DNA of 64,000 nucleotides from Ignavibacterium sp. (lineage in GTDB: Bacteria; Bacteroidota; Ignavibacteria; Ignavibacteriales; Ignavibacteriaceae): positions 248,001 through 312,000 of the forward strand of contig JAGXRK010000001.1 of NCBI GenBank assembly GCA_018335755.1. Reading direction: 5' to 3'. Shown in pieces: positions 34,383 through 43,945 of this stretch. The position numbers and the translations under genes are program-made. How positions within the stretch are numbered: the stretch's first letter is position 1; the number at the start of each line of letters is the position of its first letter. The notes under the pieces are model-generated. The model was not told where the DNA came from, made no database searches, and worked only from the letters and a program-made list of their open reading frames with translations.

Positions 34383-36838
34383 AAAAATTATTTATCCTGA
34401 TTACAGTTATCCCATTCCTGCTTTTTGCGGGAACAACAGGAAAGCTGGTCGGAACAATCAAGGATGCACAAACTGGGGAACCCCTTATTGGCGCTAACAT
34501 ACTTATTGAGGGAACAGATTTCGGTGCTGCCACTAATGTTAGAGGCGAATACGTTATTCTTAACATTCCACCTGGAAGATATAATGTCCGCGTCAGCTTC
34601 ATCGGGTATGAAACAATTCTTTATACAGATGTAGTTATAATTGTCGATCAAACAACACAACTCTCGGCAGAAATCAAACCGGTTTCCATTGAGGTTGATG
34701 AGGTCGTTGTAACAGCAGTTGCTCCGATGATAAGAAAAGATCTTACAAGTTCAATTTCTGTTATAAACAGGGAGCAGATTGAAGCACTGCCCGTTTCTAC
34801 TTTCACTCAGCTACTTTCATTGCAGGCCGGAGTTGTTACATCAGGAAATAATCTTCACATCAGAGGAGGAAGATCAAATGAAATTGCTTTTCTTGTTGAT
34901 GGAATGTATGTAACCGATCCGCTGTTAGGTGGTTTAGCAACACAGATTAGTAATGATGCTATTCAGGAAATGAGTTTGCTTAGCGGAACCTTCAATGCTG
35001 AATACGGTAACTCAATGAGCGGTATTGTGAATATCGTAACAAGAGATGGATCAGAAAAATTTTCTGCAAAACTTGAAGGAAGAACAAGTGAATTTGGTGT
35101 TGATAAATACAGCCGGCTTCATGAAAACCGAGTGAACGGTAGTATAAGCGGACCGTTGTTTATGCCTGAATTGAAATATTTTGTTTCTGCCGAACTGGAC
35201 AAACGAGGGAATTATTTACCATTTGGATATAATGATGAGAAAACCATTTTTACAAAACTTACAACAACCTTAATTCCTTATGTGAAAATTTCACTGGCTA
35301 ATAGAGGCAGCATAGGAAAAAGGCAGAGCTACAGCCACGCATACAAGTTTATTCCCGAACAATACTTAAGGAGAAAAACCGATAGCTGGCAAAGTTCTAT
35401 GACTCTAACTCATACTATTGCAAATAACTTTTTTTACGATATCCGAGCTTCTTACTTTAACCAGGGATATTATTCAGGAGTTGATAAAGACACATCCGAA
35501 TATCTTGCAAGCAATCAGTTCGAATATTTTGAGGATATTAGTACCGGGTTTGAGTTTTACAGAAAAGCTAATCCGCTGCAACTTACAGACAGCAGAACAG
35601 CAACATTTGATCTGAAAGCTGATGCAGTTTGGCAATTAGGATTAAAGAATGAAATTAAATTCGGAGCCGCTTTTAAAAAACATAAATTAAGATTATTCAG
35701 CATCTTCGATCCTAAACGAACATTCCCATATATAGATGATTACAATACCGAACCTTTTGAATTAGCCGGCTATGCTCAGGATAAAATTGAATTGCCGTAT
35801 CTTGTAATAAATCTGGGGCTGCGATACGATTATATGAATGCAAATGTTGAATTCAGGGAAAATCCGCTTGCCCCCAATTCAATTATTAAGGTTAAATCTC
35901 GTTCTCAGCTTTCTCCAAGGGTTGGAATTGCACATCCAATTTCAGATAGAACAAAGCTTCATTTTTCATATGGTCACTTTTTCCAAAATCCAGATTTTCA
36001 GTACTTATTTGAGAACAACCAGTATGATTTGAATGTAAGAGAACCATTATTTGGTCAGCCAAGTCTTGATGCTCAAAGAACTATTTCATACGAAGTTGGA
36101 ATAGCTCACCAGTTTACGGACAGAATTGCACTTAATGTTACAACTTACTATCGTGACATAACAGGATTAATAGGCACACGATATTACTTTCCTTACGTTG
36201 ATGGAAGATTCACTGGCTACACACTTTATGTAAATGAAGATTATGCTAATATTAAAGGTCTTGAAGTTTCACTCGATGTAAGAAGAAGCAGAAATTTTTC
36301 AGGCGGACTTACCTATACATACTCAGTTGCTAAAGGAAGTGCTTCTTCTGAAAGAGAGCAATACCCGGGCACTCAGGAATCAACTCAACTTTATTTCCTT
36401 GATTTTGATCGGACCCATGTTTTCAATGCCAGTGGTACATATTTAATTCTTGAGAATGAAGGTCCGGACATATTTGGAGCTAATATTTTTGAGAATATGG
36501 ATATAAGCCTTATTGCAAGAGCAAGTTCCGGAACTCCATATACGCCCGGAGGTAGAGATGTGGGATTTGTTGTTAGAAATTCATTACGTCAGCCAGGAAA
36601 CTATAATATTGATCTTATGATCGGCAAAGAATTTGAGTTTGGTGCAAAATATAAATTACGTTTGTTTGCTGAATTCTTAAACCTAACAGATCATAGAAAC
36701 ATAATATATGTTTATCGTGATACAGGTGAACCCGATTTTACATTTGAAGGGGCTTTATCGCCTGAGTATATGCAGGATCCTTCTAACTTCGGTCCGCCAA
36801 GATCAATCCGGCTTGGTTTAACATTCAGATTTAATTAA
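34379..36838 (+). CDS. TonB-dependent outer membrane receptor with carboxypeptidase-like N-domain
   Basis: 819 residues. A signal peptide (MKKLFILITVIPFLLFAGTT) precedes a carboxypeptidase-regulatory-like domain (about 23-105, LVGTIKDAQTGEPLIGANILIEGTDFG). The plug domain (about 115-225) has INREQIEALPVSTFTQLLSLQAGVV and LHIRGGRSNEIAFLVDG. The beta-barrel follows, ending in the aromatic terminus RLGLTFRFN. It would import a bound ligand across the outer membrane with TonB energy. No SusD lipoprotein is adjacent; instead a large secreted protein and a PorV-like gene follow. The ligand is unknown; Asp-Arg dipeptides or polymer fragments are inferred from context. Confidence 0.9.
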   Translation: MKKLFILITVIPFLLFAGTTGKLVGTIKDAQTGEPLIGANILIEGTDFGAATNVRGEYVILNIPPGRYNVRVSFIGYETILYTDVVIIVDQTTQLSAEIKPVSIEVDEVVVTAVAPMIRKDLTSSISVINREQIEALPVSTFTQLLSLQAGVVTSGNNLHIRGGRSNEIAFLVDGMYVTDPLLGGLATQISNDAIQEMSLLSGTFNAEYGNSMSGIVNIVTRDGSEKFSAKLEGRTSEFGVDKYSRLHENRVNGSISGPLFMPELKYFVSAELDKRGNYLPFGYNDEKTIFTKLTTTLIPYVKISLANRGSIGKRQSYSHAYKFIPEQYLRRKTDSWQSSMTLTHTIANNFFYDIRASYFNQGYYSGVDKDTSEYLASNQFEYFEDISTGFEFYRKANPLQLTDSRTATFDLKADAVWQLGLKNEIKFGAAFKKHKLRLFSIFDPKRTFPYIDDYNTEPFELAGYAQDKIELPYLVINLGLRYDYMNANVEFRENPLAPNSIIKVKSRSQLSPRVGIAHPISDRTKLHFSYGHFFQNPDFQYLFENNQYDLNVREPLFGQPSLDAQRTISYEVGIAHQFTDRIALNVTTYYRDITGLIGTRYYFPYVDGRFTGYTLYVNEDYANIKGLEVSLDVRRSRNFSGGLTYTYSVAKGSASSEREQYPGTQESTQLYFLDFDRTHVFNASGTYLILENEGPDIFGANIFENMDISLIARASSGTPYTPGGRDVGFVVRNSLRQPGNYNIDLMIGKEFEFGAKYKLRLFAEFLNLTDHRNIIYVYRDTGEPDFTFEGALSPEYMQDPSNFGPPRSIRLGLTFRFN

Positions 36839-36862
36839 TCATTGAGTAAAAGGTTGATTATT

Positions 36863-39628
36863 ATGAGAAGATATTTTTTAATAACATTATTCTTATTGTT
36901 TGCGGTAAATGTTTTTTCACAGGTTGGCAGGGATGGCGATGATTATCCCGTAGATCTTGAAAAAATATTTTCTATCAGGGATAGAGCCGGCGGAACACAT
37001 AATGCCAGCAACATAGGTTTGTTTTTTGAAAATCGCGGAAAACTTTATCCGCGTAGAATAACACAAGGACCTTCCGGCGAATTTCCAATCAATAGCGGAA
37101 AGCATTACATATACAGAATTAACCCTATGGTTGGGATTCCCGGCAATGTTATTCAGGGACGCTATACGAATAATGAAGAGTGGGAAGCAGCAGGCGGATT
37201 CCAGAATCCTGATCTTTCACAAATTGCTTTCAGTGATAAGCCGCAAACCTGGCACCCTGTAAATGGCTGGCCGGTAAAAGACGAAAATGGCAATCCTATT
37301 TTCCTTTCGGATCAGGATAGTTACTGTGCATATAATGACAGTAATAATACGGTTAGTATACTTGGTATTCAGGTTGAACAAATAGGATATACATATGGCG
37401 TCAAGTTTGCCCAGAACATCATCTTCTTCAAATATATCATTACCAATCAGAGTGATAAGGATTACGACAGTCTCTATTTTGCTCTTTATAACGATCTTGA
37501 TATCGGAAATATAAGCGGAGGCGTTCCGGAATATGATGATGATAAAATTGATTTCATTAAAGAAAAGAATTTCCTCTATTTCCATGATGCCGATAATTAT
37601 TCATCCGAATGGCCTGATGGCAAAGTCGGTATGATGGGTGTTGCTTTTCTTAAAACTCCTGAAATTAACGGTATGCAGCTTGGTATAACTGATATGCACT
37701 ACAATCTTTATTATGATGACAGAGATATTGACACCGTACAGTATGGCATTATGTCCAGCAGTCCATCACTTTATAATTCACCATTAGGTTCGCAGTATTT
37801 CCATCTTGGAAATAATACCGCTGTAAATTACTGTGACCCTGCAACCATTCCGGAATCAGGACTTGATATTGTTGCAAATATCAGCTCTGGTCCATATACT
37901 TTAAGAAGTGGTGAGAAGCTTGAATTTTACACAGCAATTATTGCAGGTGAAGATCTTGATGAACTACTTTTATACCTCGATCAGGCATATAAAGTTCTTG
38001 ATTTCGACTTTGAAATAAGTAAACCACCGGTAACTCCAACACTATACTCTTATGCGGGAGATAAAGAAGTTACTCTTTACTGGAATGATGTGGCTGAATA
38101 TTCATTTGATAATTTTTCAGGCGAGTATGATTTTGAAGGTTATCGACTTTATAAGAGTCTGGATAAAGGTGTAAGCTGGCAGTTACTGGCGGACTTTGAT
38201 AGGATAAATGATATCGGGCTAGACCGCGGGCTTCAGTACAGCTATACTGATAAAAATGTTGTTAACGGGATTGAATACTGGTATTCTATAACAGCGTATG
38301 ACAGAGGGGATGAGCAGCTCGAAAGCCTTGAAAGTCCGAAGGGCTCCAATCCTGATGCTATTAATCTCAATTCAGTCATACCAATTTCCTCTGCTTTAGG
38401 CAGAACTCCTGTTACATCAAATTCTGCTGAACATTTTGGTACCGGACTTTCAAATTATATCCTCACTCCCGCTCCGGTTGATGATGAATCAATCTCCAAC
38501 AGTACCTATGAAGTTTTCTTCAACTTTACAACAAGAACAGACCGGGGTAAACTAAAAACAAAAGTTGAAGTTACTATTGTAGATTCATCAAAAACGCTTC
38601 CTCACCAGTACGGGCTTGCATTCAAGACCGACAGAATTTTTGATATTGTTGATCTTACAACAGGAAATGTATTGAAAGAGGATAACACATATTTACCGCG
38701 CGCATATCCGGGTGTTCGTTATTCAGCAAATGGAAGTGTAATACCGGGTATTGAATTCAGAGTATATGAACCAAATCCATCAGCACCGCTTGATTCGTTG
38801 CCGGTGAAGAATGACAGACTTGCATTTGGTTATTCGATCAATGCTGTTAAAAATAATGTGGATACTGTTCTGAAGAATCGCCCGTTTAGCATTGATAAGC
38901 TGCAATCAACCGAAGACGGAATAATTCTTGAATTGAAAGCCCCTGACATTATTGAGAATGTTTCAAGAGTTAGCGGAACAGATAACTTTGAAATTGATTT
39001 TACAGTAAATGATGAAACACAGTTGATTAATGCACTTCATCTTATTTCTGTTACGAACAGAGGTTTTGATGCAGGCGAGGGATTTATTTCTGTTCTTATT
39101 AAAAGAGACACAGTTGAAGTTACAGCAGATTCATTAAAAAATCTCAGTTCTTTTACAATAAATGGAATTAGAGGAGTTGTTAAATTTCCACCAAACAATC
39201 CGCCTTCGCCGGGCAACATTATCTCTTTAACTACTGTTAAGCCTGTTCAACCTAATATTCTGGATAGATACAGGTTCTCAGTAAACGCGCCGGTAATTAA
39301 TAATGAAACCATACAAAGAGATATAAGTAAAATAAGGGTTGTCCCGAATCCTTATGTGGTTTCATCGTTGTATGAGCCGGAGTTTGGTGAATTAAGAAGA
39401 GAACCTTTGAGACAGATTCAGTTTATAAATCTTCCCCCCGAATGTACGATTTATATTTTCACTGTTGATGCTGATCTCGTAAAAACAATCCACCACAGTT
39501 CGACTACCGGAACTGCTGTATGGGATCTTCGTGCTGAAGGCAATAGGGAAATCGCACCCGGAGTTTATATTTATGTTGTAAAATCTCAGGACAGCGAGCA
39601 CATGGAACGTTTTGCGGTAATTAAGTAG
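36863..39628 (+). CDS. Large secreted protein with fibronectin-type domain and T9SS-like C-terminus
   Basis: 921 residues from the ATG at 36863, preceded by AGG at good spacing; a TTG at 36842 is also in frame. Signal peptide ends at AVNVFSQ. Residues about 30-395 are a region of unknown fold. A fibronectin type III-like domain lies near 400-495 (VTLYWNDVAEYS, GYRLYKSLDKGVSWQLL, YWYSITAYDRG). The C-terminus (about 830-921) starts with IRVVPNPYVVSS and ends GVYIYVVKSQDSEHMERFAVIK, the layout of T9SS or FlgD-like sorting domains. Its position between a TonB receptor and a PorV-like protein suggests a surface partner of the receptor, perhaps in the role SusD plays elsewhere. No enzymatic motif is seen. 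Confidence 0.75.
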   Translation: MRRYFLITLFLLFAVNVFSQVGRDGDDYPVDLEKIFSIRDRAGGTHNASNIGLFFENRGKLYPRRITQGPSGEFPINSGKHYIYRINPMVGIPGNVIQGRYTNNEEWEAAGGFQNPDLSQIAFSDKPQTWHPVNGWPVKDENGNPIFLSDQDSYCAYNDSNNTVSILGIQVEQIGYTYGVKFAQNIIFFKYIITNQSDKDYDSLYFALYNDLDIGNISGGVPEYDDDKIDFIKEKNFLYFHDADNYSSEWPDGKVGMMGVAFLKTPEINGMQLGITDMHYNLYYDDRDIDTVQYGIMSSSPSLYNSPLGSQYFHLGNNTAVNYCDPATIPESGLDIVANISSGPYTLRSGEKLEFYTAIIAGEDLDELLLYLDQAYKVLDFDFEISKPPVTPTLYSYAGDKEVTLYWNDVAEYSFDNFSGEYDFEGYRLYKSLDKGVSWQLLADFDRINDIGLDRGLQYSYTDKNVVNGIEYWYSITAYDRGDEQLESLESPKGSNPDAINLNSVIPISSALGRTPVTSNSAEHFGTGLSNYILTPAPVDDESISNSTYEVFFNFTTRTDRGKLKTKVEVTIVDSSKTLPHQYGLAFKTDRIFDIVDLTTGNVLKEDNTYLPRAYPGVRYSANGSVIPGIEFRVYEPNPSAPLDSLPVKNDRLAFGYSINAVKNNVDTVLKNRPFSIDKLQSTEDGIILELKAPDIIENVSRVSGTDNFEIDFTVNDETQLINALHLISVTNRGFDAGEGFISVLIKRDTVEVTADSLKNLSSFTINGIRGVVKFPPNNPPSPGNIISLTTVKPVQPNILDRYRFSVNAPVINNETIQRDISKIRVVPNPYVVSSLYEPEFGELRREPLRQIQFINLPPECTIYIFTVDADLVKTIHHSSTTGTAVWDLRAEGNREIAPGVYIYVVKSQDSEHMERFAVIK

Positions 39629-39644
39629 TAAACCGGAGTTTGAC

Positions 39645-40640
39645 ATGATAAAATATATTTTAACATTTTTGCTTTTAATAACAGTACAAATTTCTTTTGC
39701 ACAAAATCCGAATTTGGGTGCAAGCGGTGCTCAGTTTCTTCAAATCCCGATAGGAGCCAGAGCTGAAGCAATGGGCGGTGCAATAATCGGACTCACAGAT
39801 GATGCCTCTTCGGTATTCTGGAATCCTGCCGGTATTGTTAAGGTTAAAAATTTTCAGGCGTTTTTCTCATATATTGATTGGTTTACTATGTTTGATGTAA
39901 ATGCCGCTTCACTGGTTTATAATGCCGGAGATGCGGGATCCTTTGCCGCCAGTATGATTGTGTTCAGTACAGGCAAAATGGAAATCACTACGGAAACAGA
40001 ACCGAATGGCACCGGCAGGTTTTTCGACGCTAGTGACCTGGCACTCGGAGTTTCTTACGCAAGATATTTAACTGACCGTTTCAATGTCGGTGTAACCGTC
40101 AAATATGTTAATCAGCGGATATGGAATGAAACCGCTTCCGGTTTTGCATTTGATATCGGAACTCAGTACCAGTTGGATTTTCAGAATCTAACTATTGCAA
40201 TGTCAATGACTAATTTTGGCAGTGATTTAAAATATGACGGTCCGGATCTCGATCTTACTCATCGAAAGGATAACAATTTTCCAATTAGCAGATTGGCTCC
40301 GGGCAGGTTAATTACTGATGATTATCCTTTGCCGTTGAATTTCCAGGTTGGAGTCGGCTTCGACATTTTTGAAACTGATTTCATTAAGATTAAAGGCGCA
40401 ATCGATGTTACGCATCCAAATGACAATCAGGAAAGAGCGCATTTTGGAACTGAATTTTCATTTTTCGATCGGTTATATTTACGCGGAGGTTATAAATTAA
40501 ATTATGATGATCAGACCTTCGCTTTTGGAGCAGGTGCTAATCTCCTATGGTCAGGAAATGCGGTCTACTTTGATTATGCATACTCAATCTATGATATTTT
40601 ACCAAGCGTCCATAGAATCGCAATAAGATTAAGTTTTTAA
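39645..40640 (+). CDS. PorV/PorQ-family outer membrane beta-barrel protein
   Basis: 331 residues. Signal peptide ends at VQISFAQ. The N-terminal motif IPIGARAEAMGGAIIGLTDDASSVFWNPAG is the hallmark of PorV/PorQ (UPF0164-like, FadL-type barrel) proteins. The remaining sequence alternates as expected for strands and ends in the aromatic HRIAIRLSF. PorV is the shuttle that moves T9SS cargo from the translocon to the attachment complex. A dedicated copy inside an operon with at least three T9SS cargo genes suggests a local shuttle or receptor partner; the alternative is general PorQ-like function. Confidence 0.82.
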   Translation: MIKYILTFLLLITVQISFAQNPNLGASGAQFLQIPIGARAEAMGGAIIGLTDDASSVFWNPAGIVKVKNFQAFFSYIDWFTMFDVNAASLVYNAGDAGSFAASMIVFSTGKMEITTETEPNGTGRFFDASDLALGVSYARYLTDRFNVGVTVKYVNQRIWNETASGFAFDIGTQYQLDFQNLTIAMSMTNFGSDLKYDGPDLDLTHRKDNNFPISRLAPGRLITDDYPLPLNFQVGVGFDIFETDFIKIKGAIDVTHPNDNQERAHFGTEFSFFDRLYLRGGYKLNYDDQTFAFGAGANLLWSGNAVYFDYAYSIYDILPSVHRIAIRLSF

Positions 40641-40642
40641 TT

Positions 40643-41881
40643 ATGTACATAAAAAAGAAATACTTTCAGGCATTTTTAGTTCTTATTTTAATTTTGAATC
40701 ATTCTGAGGGATTACCTTGCACAACGGCTGTTGTATCAGGCAAAGCCACTAATGATGGCAGACCATTACTGTTAAAAAACCGTGATACAGGTGAGTTACA
40801 GAACAGAATAGTTTTCTTCTCTGATGGCAAGTATAGATTTATTGGACTTGTAAACTCACCCGATAAAAATAATCATGAAGTCTGGGTCGGCTTTAATGAG
40901 GCTGGATTTGGTATAATGAATTCTGCTTCTTATAATCTTAAAAGTAGCGATGATACAACAAAAATCTCTGATCTTGAAGGCGTTATTATGAAAATGGCGC
41001 TTGATAAATGTGCGACCGTTGATGATTTTGAAAAAATGCTTGAGGATCTTCCGAAACCTCTTGGTGTTGAGGCTAACTTTGGCGTTATTGATGCTTATGG
41101 CGGGGCTGCATATTTTGAAACAAATAATTTTGATTACATCAAGTATGATGTTAATGATCCGGATATTGCTCCTGAAGGTTATCTTATAAGAACAAATTAT
41201 TCTTTTGCAGGCAAAGAAAATAAAGGTTACGGTTACATAAGGTACGCAACAGCAGCCGGACTTTTTGAAAATCAAATTAAGGACGGTAAAATTTCTTTTG
41301 AATTTCTGATAAACGATGTACCTCGCTGTCTGGTACATTCCTTCACAAATACCGATCTTGCAGAAAATCTTCCTGAATCTGTTAACGATAAAGATTATGT
41401 TTACTTCAGAGACTATATACCCAGATACTCAACTTCAGCAGCAGTTGTGGTCCAGGGAATTAAGGAGGACGAATCACCCCTTTTGACAACTATGTGGACT
41501 ATACTTGGATTTCCGCTTACTTCTGTTACAATACCATTATGGCTTGCAGATGACGGTTCATTACCAGCAATTCTTATGGGCAATGAATCAGGTAACGCAC
41601 CTCTATGTGACCTTGCACTTCAACTTAAGGACAAAGTATTCTCTTCACAAAATGATGCAAGGGAAAACTATATCAATGTATCTGCTTTAATGAATAAAGA
41701 AAATACAGGTGTTTATCAGAAAATTATTCCGGTTGAAGAACAGATAATGAAACATGCATTGAAAAGTTTAGATAAATGGCGTTCTTCCGGATTAGTTGAA
41801 AATGAGATTAAAAAGTTTTATCAGTGGATTGATGCTACTGTTATTGAAAATATCAATTCAAAATTGAAGATTGAAAATTGA
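40643..41881 (+). CDS. Exported Ntn-hydrolase, C45/linear-amide C-N hydrolase type
   Basis: 412 residues. A signal peptide runs to about residue 25 and is followed directly by C26-T-T-A-V-V, the autoproteolytic N-terminal nucleophile pattern; GRPLLLKNRDTGE, the family's arginine/aspartate motif, follows. GFGIMNSASYNL and LGVEANFGVIDAYGGAAYFETN are the other conserved parts. Such enzymes hydrolyse amide bonds of acylated amines or peptides (C45 penicillin acyltransferase and C59 choloylglycine hydrolase relatives). The last dozen residues (ENINSKLKIEN) look like translated simple repeat sequence. In this operon an amide-bond hydrolase could attack isopeptide-linked fragments, but that is speculation. 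Confidence 0.8.
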   Translation: MYIKKKYFQAFLVLILILNHSEGLPCTTAVVSGKATNDGRPLLLKNRDTGELQNRIVFFSDGKYRFIGLVNSPDKNNHEVWVGFNEAGFGIMNSASYNLKSSDDTTKISDLEGVIMKMALDKCATVDDFEKMLEDLPKPLGVEANFGVIDAYGGAAYFETNNFDYIKYDVNDPDIAPEGYLIRTNYSFAGKENKGYGYIRYATAAGLFENQIKDGKISFEFLINDVPRCLVHSFTNTDLAENLPESVNDKDYVYFRDYIPRYSTSAAVVVQGIKEDESPLLTTMWTILGFPLTSVTIPLWLADDGSLPAILMGNESGNAPLCDLALQLKDKVFSSQNDARENYINVSALMNKENTGVYQKIIPVEEQIMKHALKSLDKWRSSGLVENEIKKFYQWIDATVIENINSKLKIEN

Positions 41882-41890
41882 TATCTTCTG

Positions 41891-43945
41891 ATGAAATCCT
41901 TATTTAAAATATTCTGCTTCCCCATCATTATTTTCACTTTAACCTGTAATTTATCCGCTCAGGGTTACGTATGTGCTGTTGGCGGTGGCTCAGAAAATTA
42001 TAATAGCTGGAGCGATGCACCTTATAACTGGATTGTTCAGAAAGCTGACAGCGGCAAGATAATTATTCTTGGAACCGGCAGCGCAACAACCTGGCTCCCG
42101 AATTATTTTATGTCGCTGGGTGCAGATACTGCTTATAATAAAACAATTGGTTCAATAGCAGCTGCAGATCTTCAGGAAACTTATGATGAACTGATTACAG
42201 CAAAAGCAATTTTTATTCGTGGTGGTGATCAGTGGAATTATATCCGTTTTTGGAAGGGAACAAAAACAGATTCAGCACTAAACTATATTTTTCAGAATGG
42301 AGGAGTAATTGCCGGTACAAGCGCAGGTCTGGCAGTGCTTGGTGATGTTGATTTCAGTGCAAGATTTGGCACTGTTTATCCAGATGAAGCATTACTAAAT
42401 CCATTTAATAACTATATGCAGTTTGAAGATAACTTTCTCAATCTGGTTCCTGATGTATTATTTGACTCTCACTTCATTGAACGCGCACGACATGGCAGAT
42501 TAGTCGCAATGCTTTATAACCGTTACTTTGCAACCGGAAGAAGTTTAATAGGAATTGGTGTCGATGACCGGACAGCATTTTGCGTTTCGCCGGACGGAGT
42601 TGGAGAAGTAATGGGAAGCGGTGCAGTTTCAATTTTTACTATTGATGATGAAACCGACTTACAACAAATTAGCGCAGGTGATTATACTATCGAAAAAATG
42701 AAATGCGATCAGCTTACAAATGGATGGAAATACGATTTAAACAATAGGCAGATTGCTTTTATACCAGCTTCAGCAAAAGAGGTTGATACACTGCGTGAAT
42801 GGGAATTCCCTCTGACTGATTTCTGGATTACCGGATCGGATAATATTTCACAGCATCTTCAGACGAGCTTTTCAAATTTTATTGCCAATGTAAATCCGGA
42901 TAAGTTTGTAATCATTTCCCATCCTGGATTTTCAACTCAATTAAATACACTTATTTCATTTCTTAATCAGGGTTCGGCAAACTATGAAGTAGTTTATTTA
43001 AATAATTCAATGCTTAATGATCCGGCGATTTCACAAACGATTGGAGATGCAACCAATTTCGTTTTTGCGGGAGATTCATTAAATATTTTATCTTCTTTAA
43101 ACGATACAGCTACTCTTATTGGCGGAATGTTTAATCAAAAAACTTTAGTTGATAAGACTCCCGTATTCTTTTTTGGCAAGTCAGGTAAAATAGCCGGACA
43201 GTATTATACAGATAATCTTTACACCGATGTATATGCTGCTTACCGTGGAAAAATGACAAACAATGCGGGATTAAATCTCTTTGGTGATTTTATTTTTGAA
43301 CCGATGCTGTATGATGCAAGTGATATGTATGAAAACAAGATGTCGTCTGTTCTTTGGGGAATGATGAAAAACAGGAGCCGATTTGGTGTTTACCTGCACG
43401 GAAATGCAATGTCGGTTTTTAAGTCAAGTCAAAAAATAGTAAAAGGTTACGGCAGTCTTCCACCTGTTTATATTGATGCTTCACTAACAACTTATGTTGA
43501 TTCATCAACTTTTGTAGCAAGCGGAGGTGTTGGACCCAGACAGGCAGTTGCTATGAACAATCTCAGGTACAGCATTACAACATGGGATGGATATGCATAT
43601 TTGATTGAGGAAGGTAAATTTGATTACGGAACGTCTGTTAATGATGATGGTTCATCTATTATAAAAGATTTTGTATTGTATCAGAATTATCCGAATCCTT
43701 TTAATCCCGTAACTAAAATCAGTTGGCAGTCCTCGGCAGGCAGTTGGCAATCATTAAAACTATTTGATATACTTGGAAATGAATTAGCTAAATTGATTGA
43801 TGAATATCGACCGGCTGGCAGGCACGAAATTGAATTCAATTCACAGCAGATTACAAATAACAAACAAATTTCCAGCGGCGTGTATTTTTACCGGTTAACC
43901 GCCGGAAATCATTCAGAAACAAAATCAATGATATTAATGAAATGA
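41891..43945 (+). CDS. Secreted cyanophycinase with degenerate second domain and T9SS tail
   Basis: 684 residues. Signal peptide ends near LSAQ. The first domain (about 25-270) is a complete S51 catalytic domain: GGDQ (111-114), S144 in AGTSAGLAV, H194 in DSHFIERARHGRL and the acidic IGVDDRTAF (222-230). A second region (about 310-530) looks like a decayed S51 domain: FGKSGKIAG sits where GTSAG would, FIFEPMLYDASD lacks the catalytic histidine, and RFGVYLHGNAMSVF replaces the acidic motif. The C-terminus (about 598-684) is a T9SS sorting domain (QNYPNPFNPVTKI, LFDILGNELA, SGVYFYRL). It should be secreted to the cell surface. The acidic position is Asp in place of Glu. Confidence 0.83.
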   Translation: MKSLFKIFCFPIIIFTLTCNLSAQGYVCAVGGGSENYNSWSDAPYNWIVQKADSGKIIILGTGSATTWLPNYFMSLGADTAYNKTIGSIAAADLQETYDELITAKAIFIRGGDQWNYIRFWKGTKTDSALNYIFQNGGVIAGTSAGLAVLGDVDFSARFGTVYPDEALLNPFNNYMQFEDNFLNLVPDVLFDSHFIERARHGRLVAMLYNRYFATGRSLIGIGVDDRTAFCVSPDGVGEVMGSGAVSIFTIDDETDLQQISAGDYTIEKMKCDQLTNGWKYDLNNRQIAFIPASAKEVDTLREWEFPLTDFWITGSDNISQHLQTSFSNFIANVNPDKFVIISHPGFSTQLNTLISFLNQGSANYEVVYLNNSMLNDPAISQTIGDATNFVFAGDSLNILSSLNDTATLIGGMFNQKTLVDKTPVFFFGKSGKIAGQYYTDNLYTDVYAAYRGKMTNNAGLNLFGDFIFEPMLYDASDMYENKMSSVLWGMMKNRSRFGVYLHGNAMSVFKSSQKIVKGYGSLPPVYIDASLTTYVDSSTFVASGGVGPRQAVAMNNLRYSITTWDGYAYLIEEGKFDYGTSVNDDGSSIIKDFVLYQNYPNPFNPVTKISWQSSAGSWQSLKLFDILGNELAKLIDEYRPAGRHEIEFNSQQITNNKQISSGVYFYRLTAGNHSETKSMILMK

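Noticed and set aside
34388..34660. Short frames on both strands over the TonB receptor start
   Set aside because: They are shadows of the carboxypeptidase-like domain and signal peptide region.
40856..41338. Long antisense frame over the Ntn-hydrolase gene
   Set aside because: It is a mirror of a well-supported coding frame, has no start context and shows no domain.
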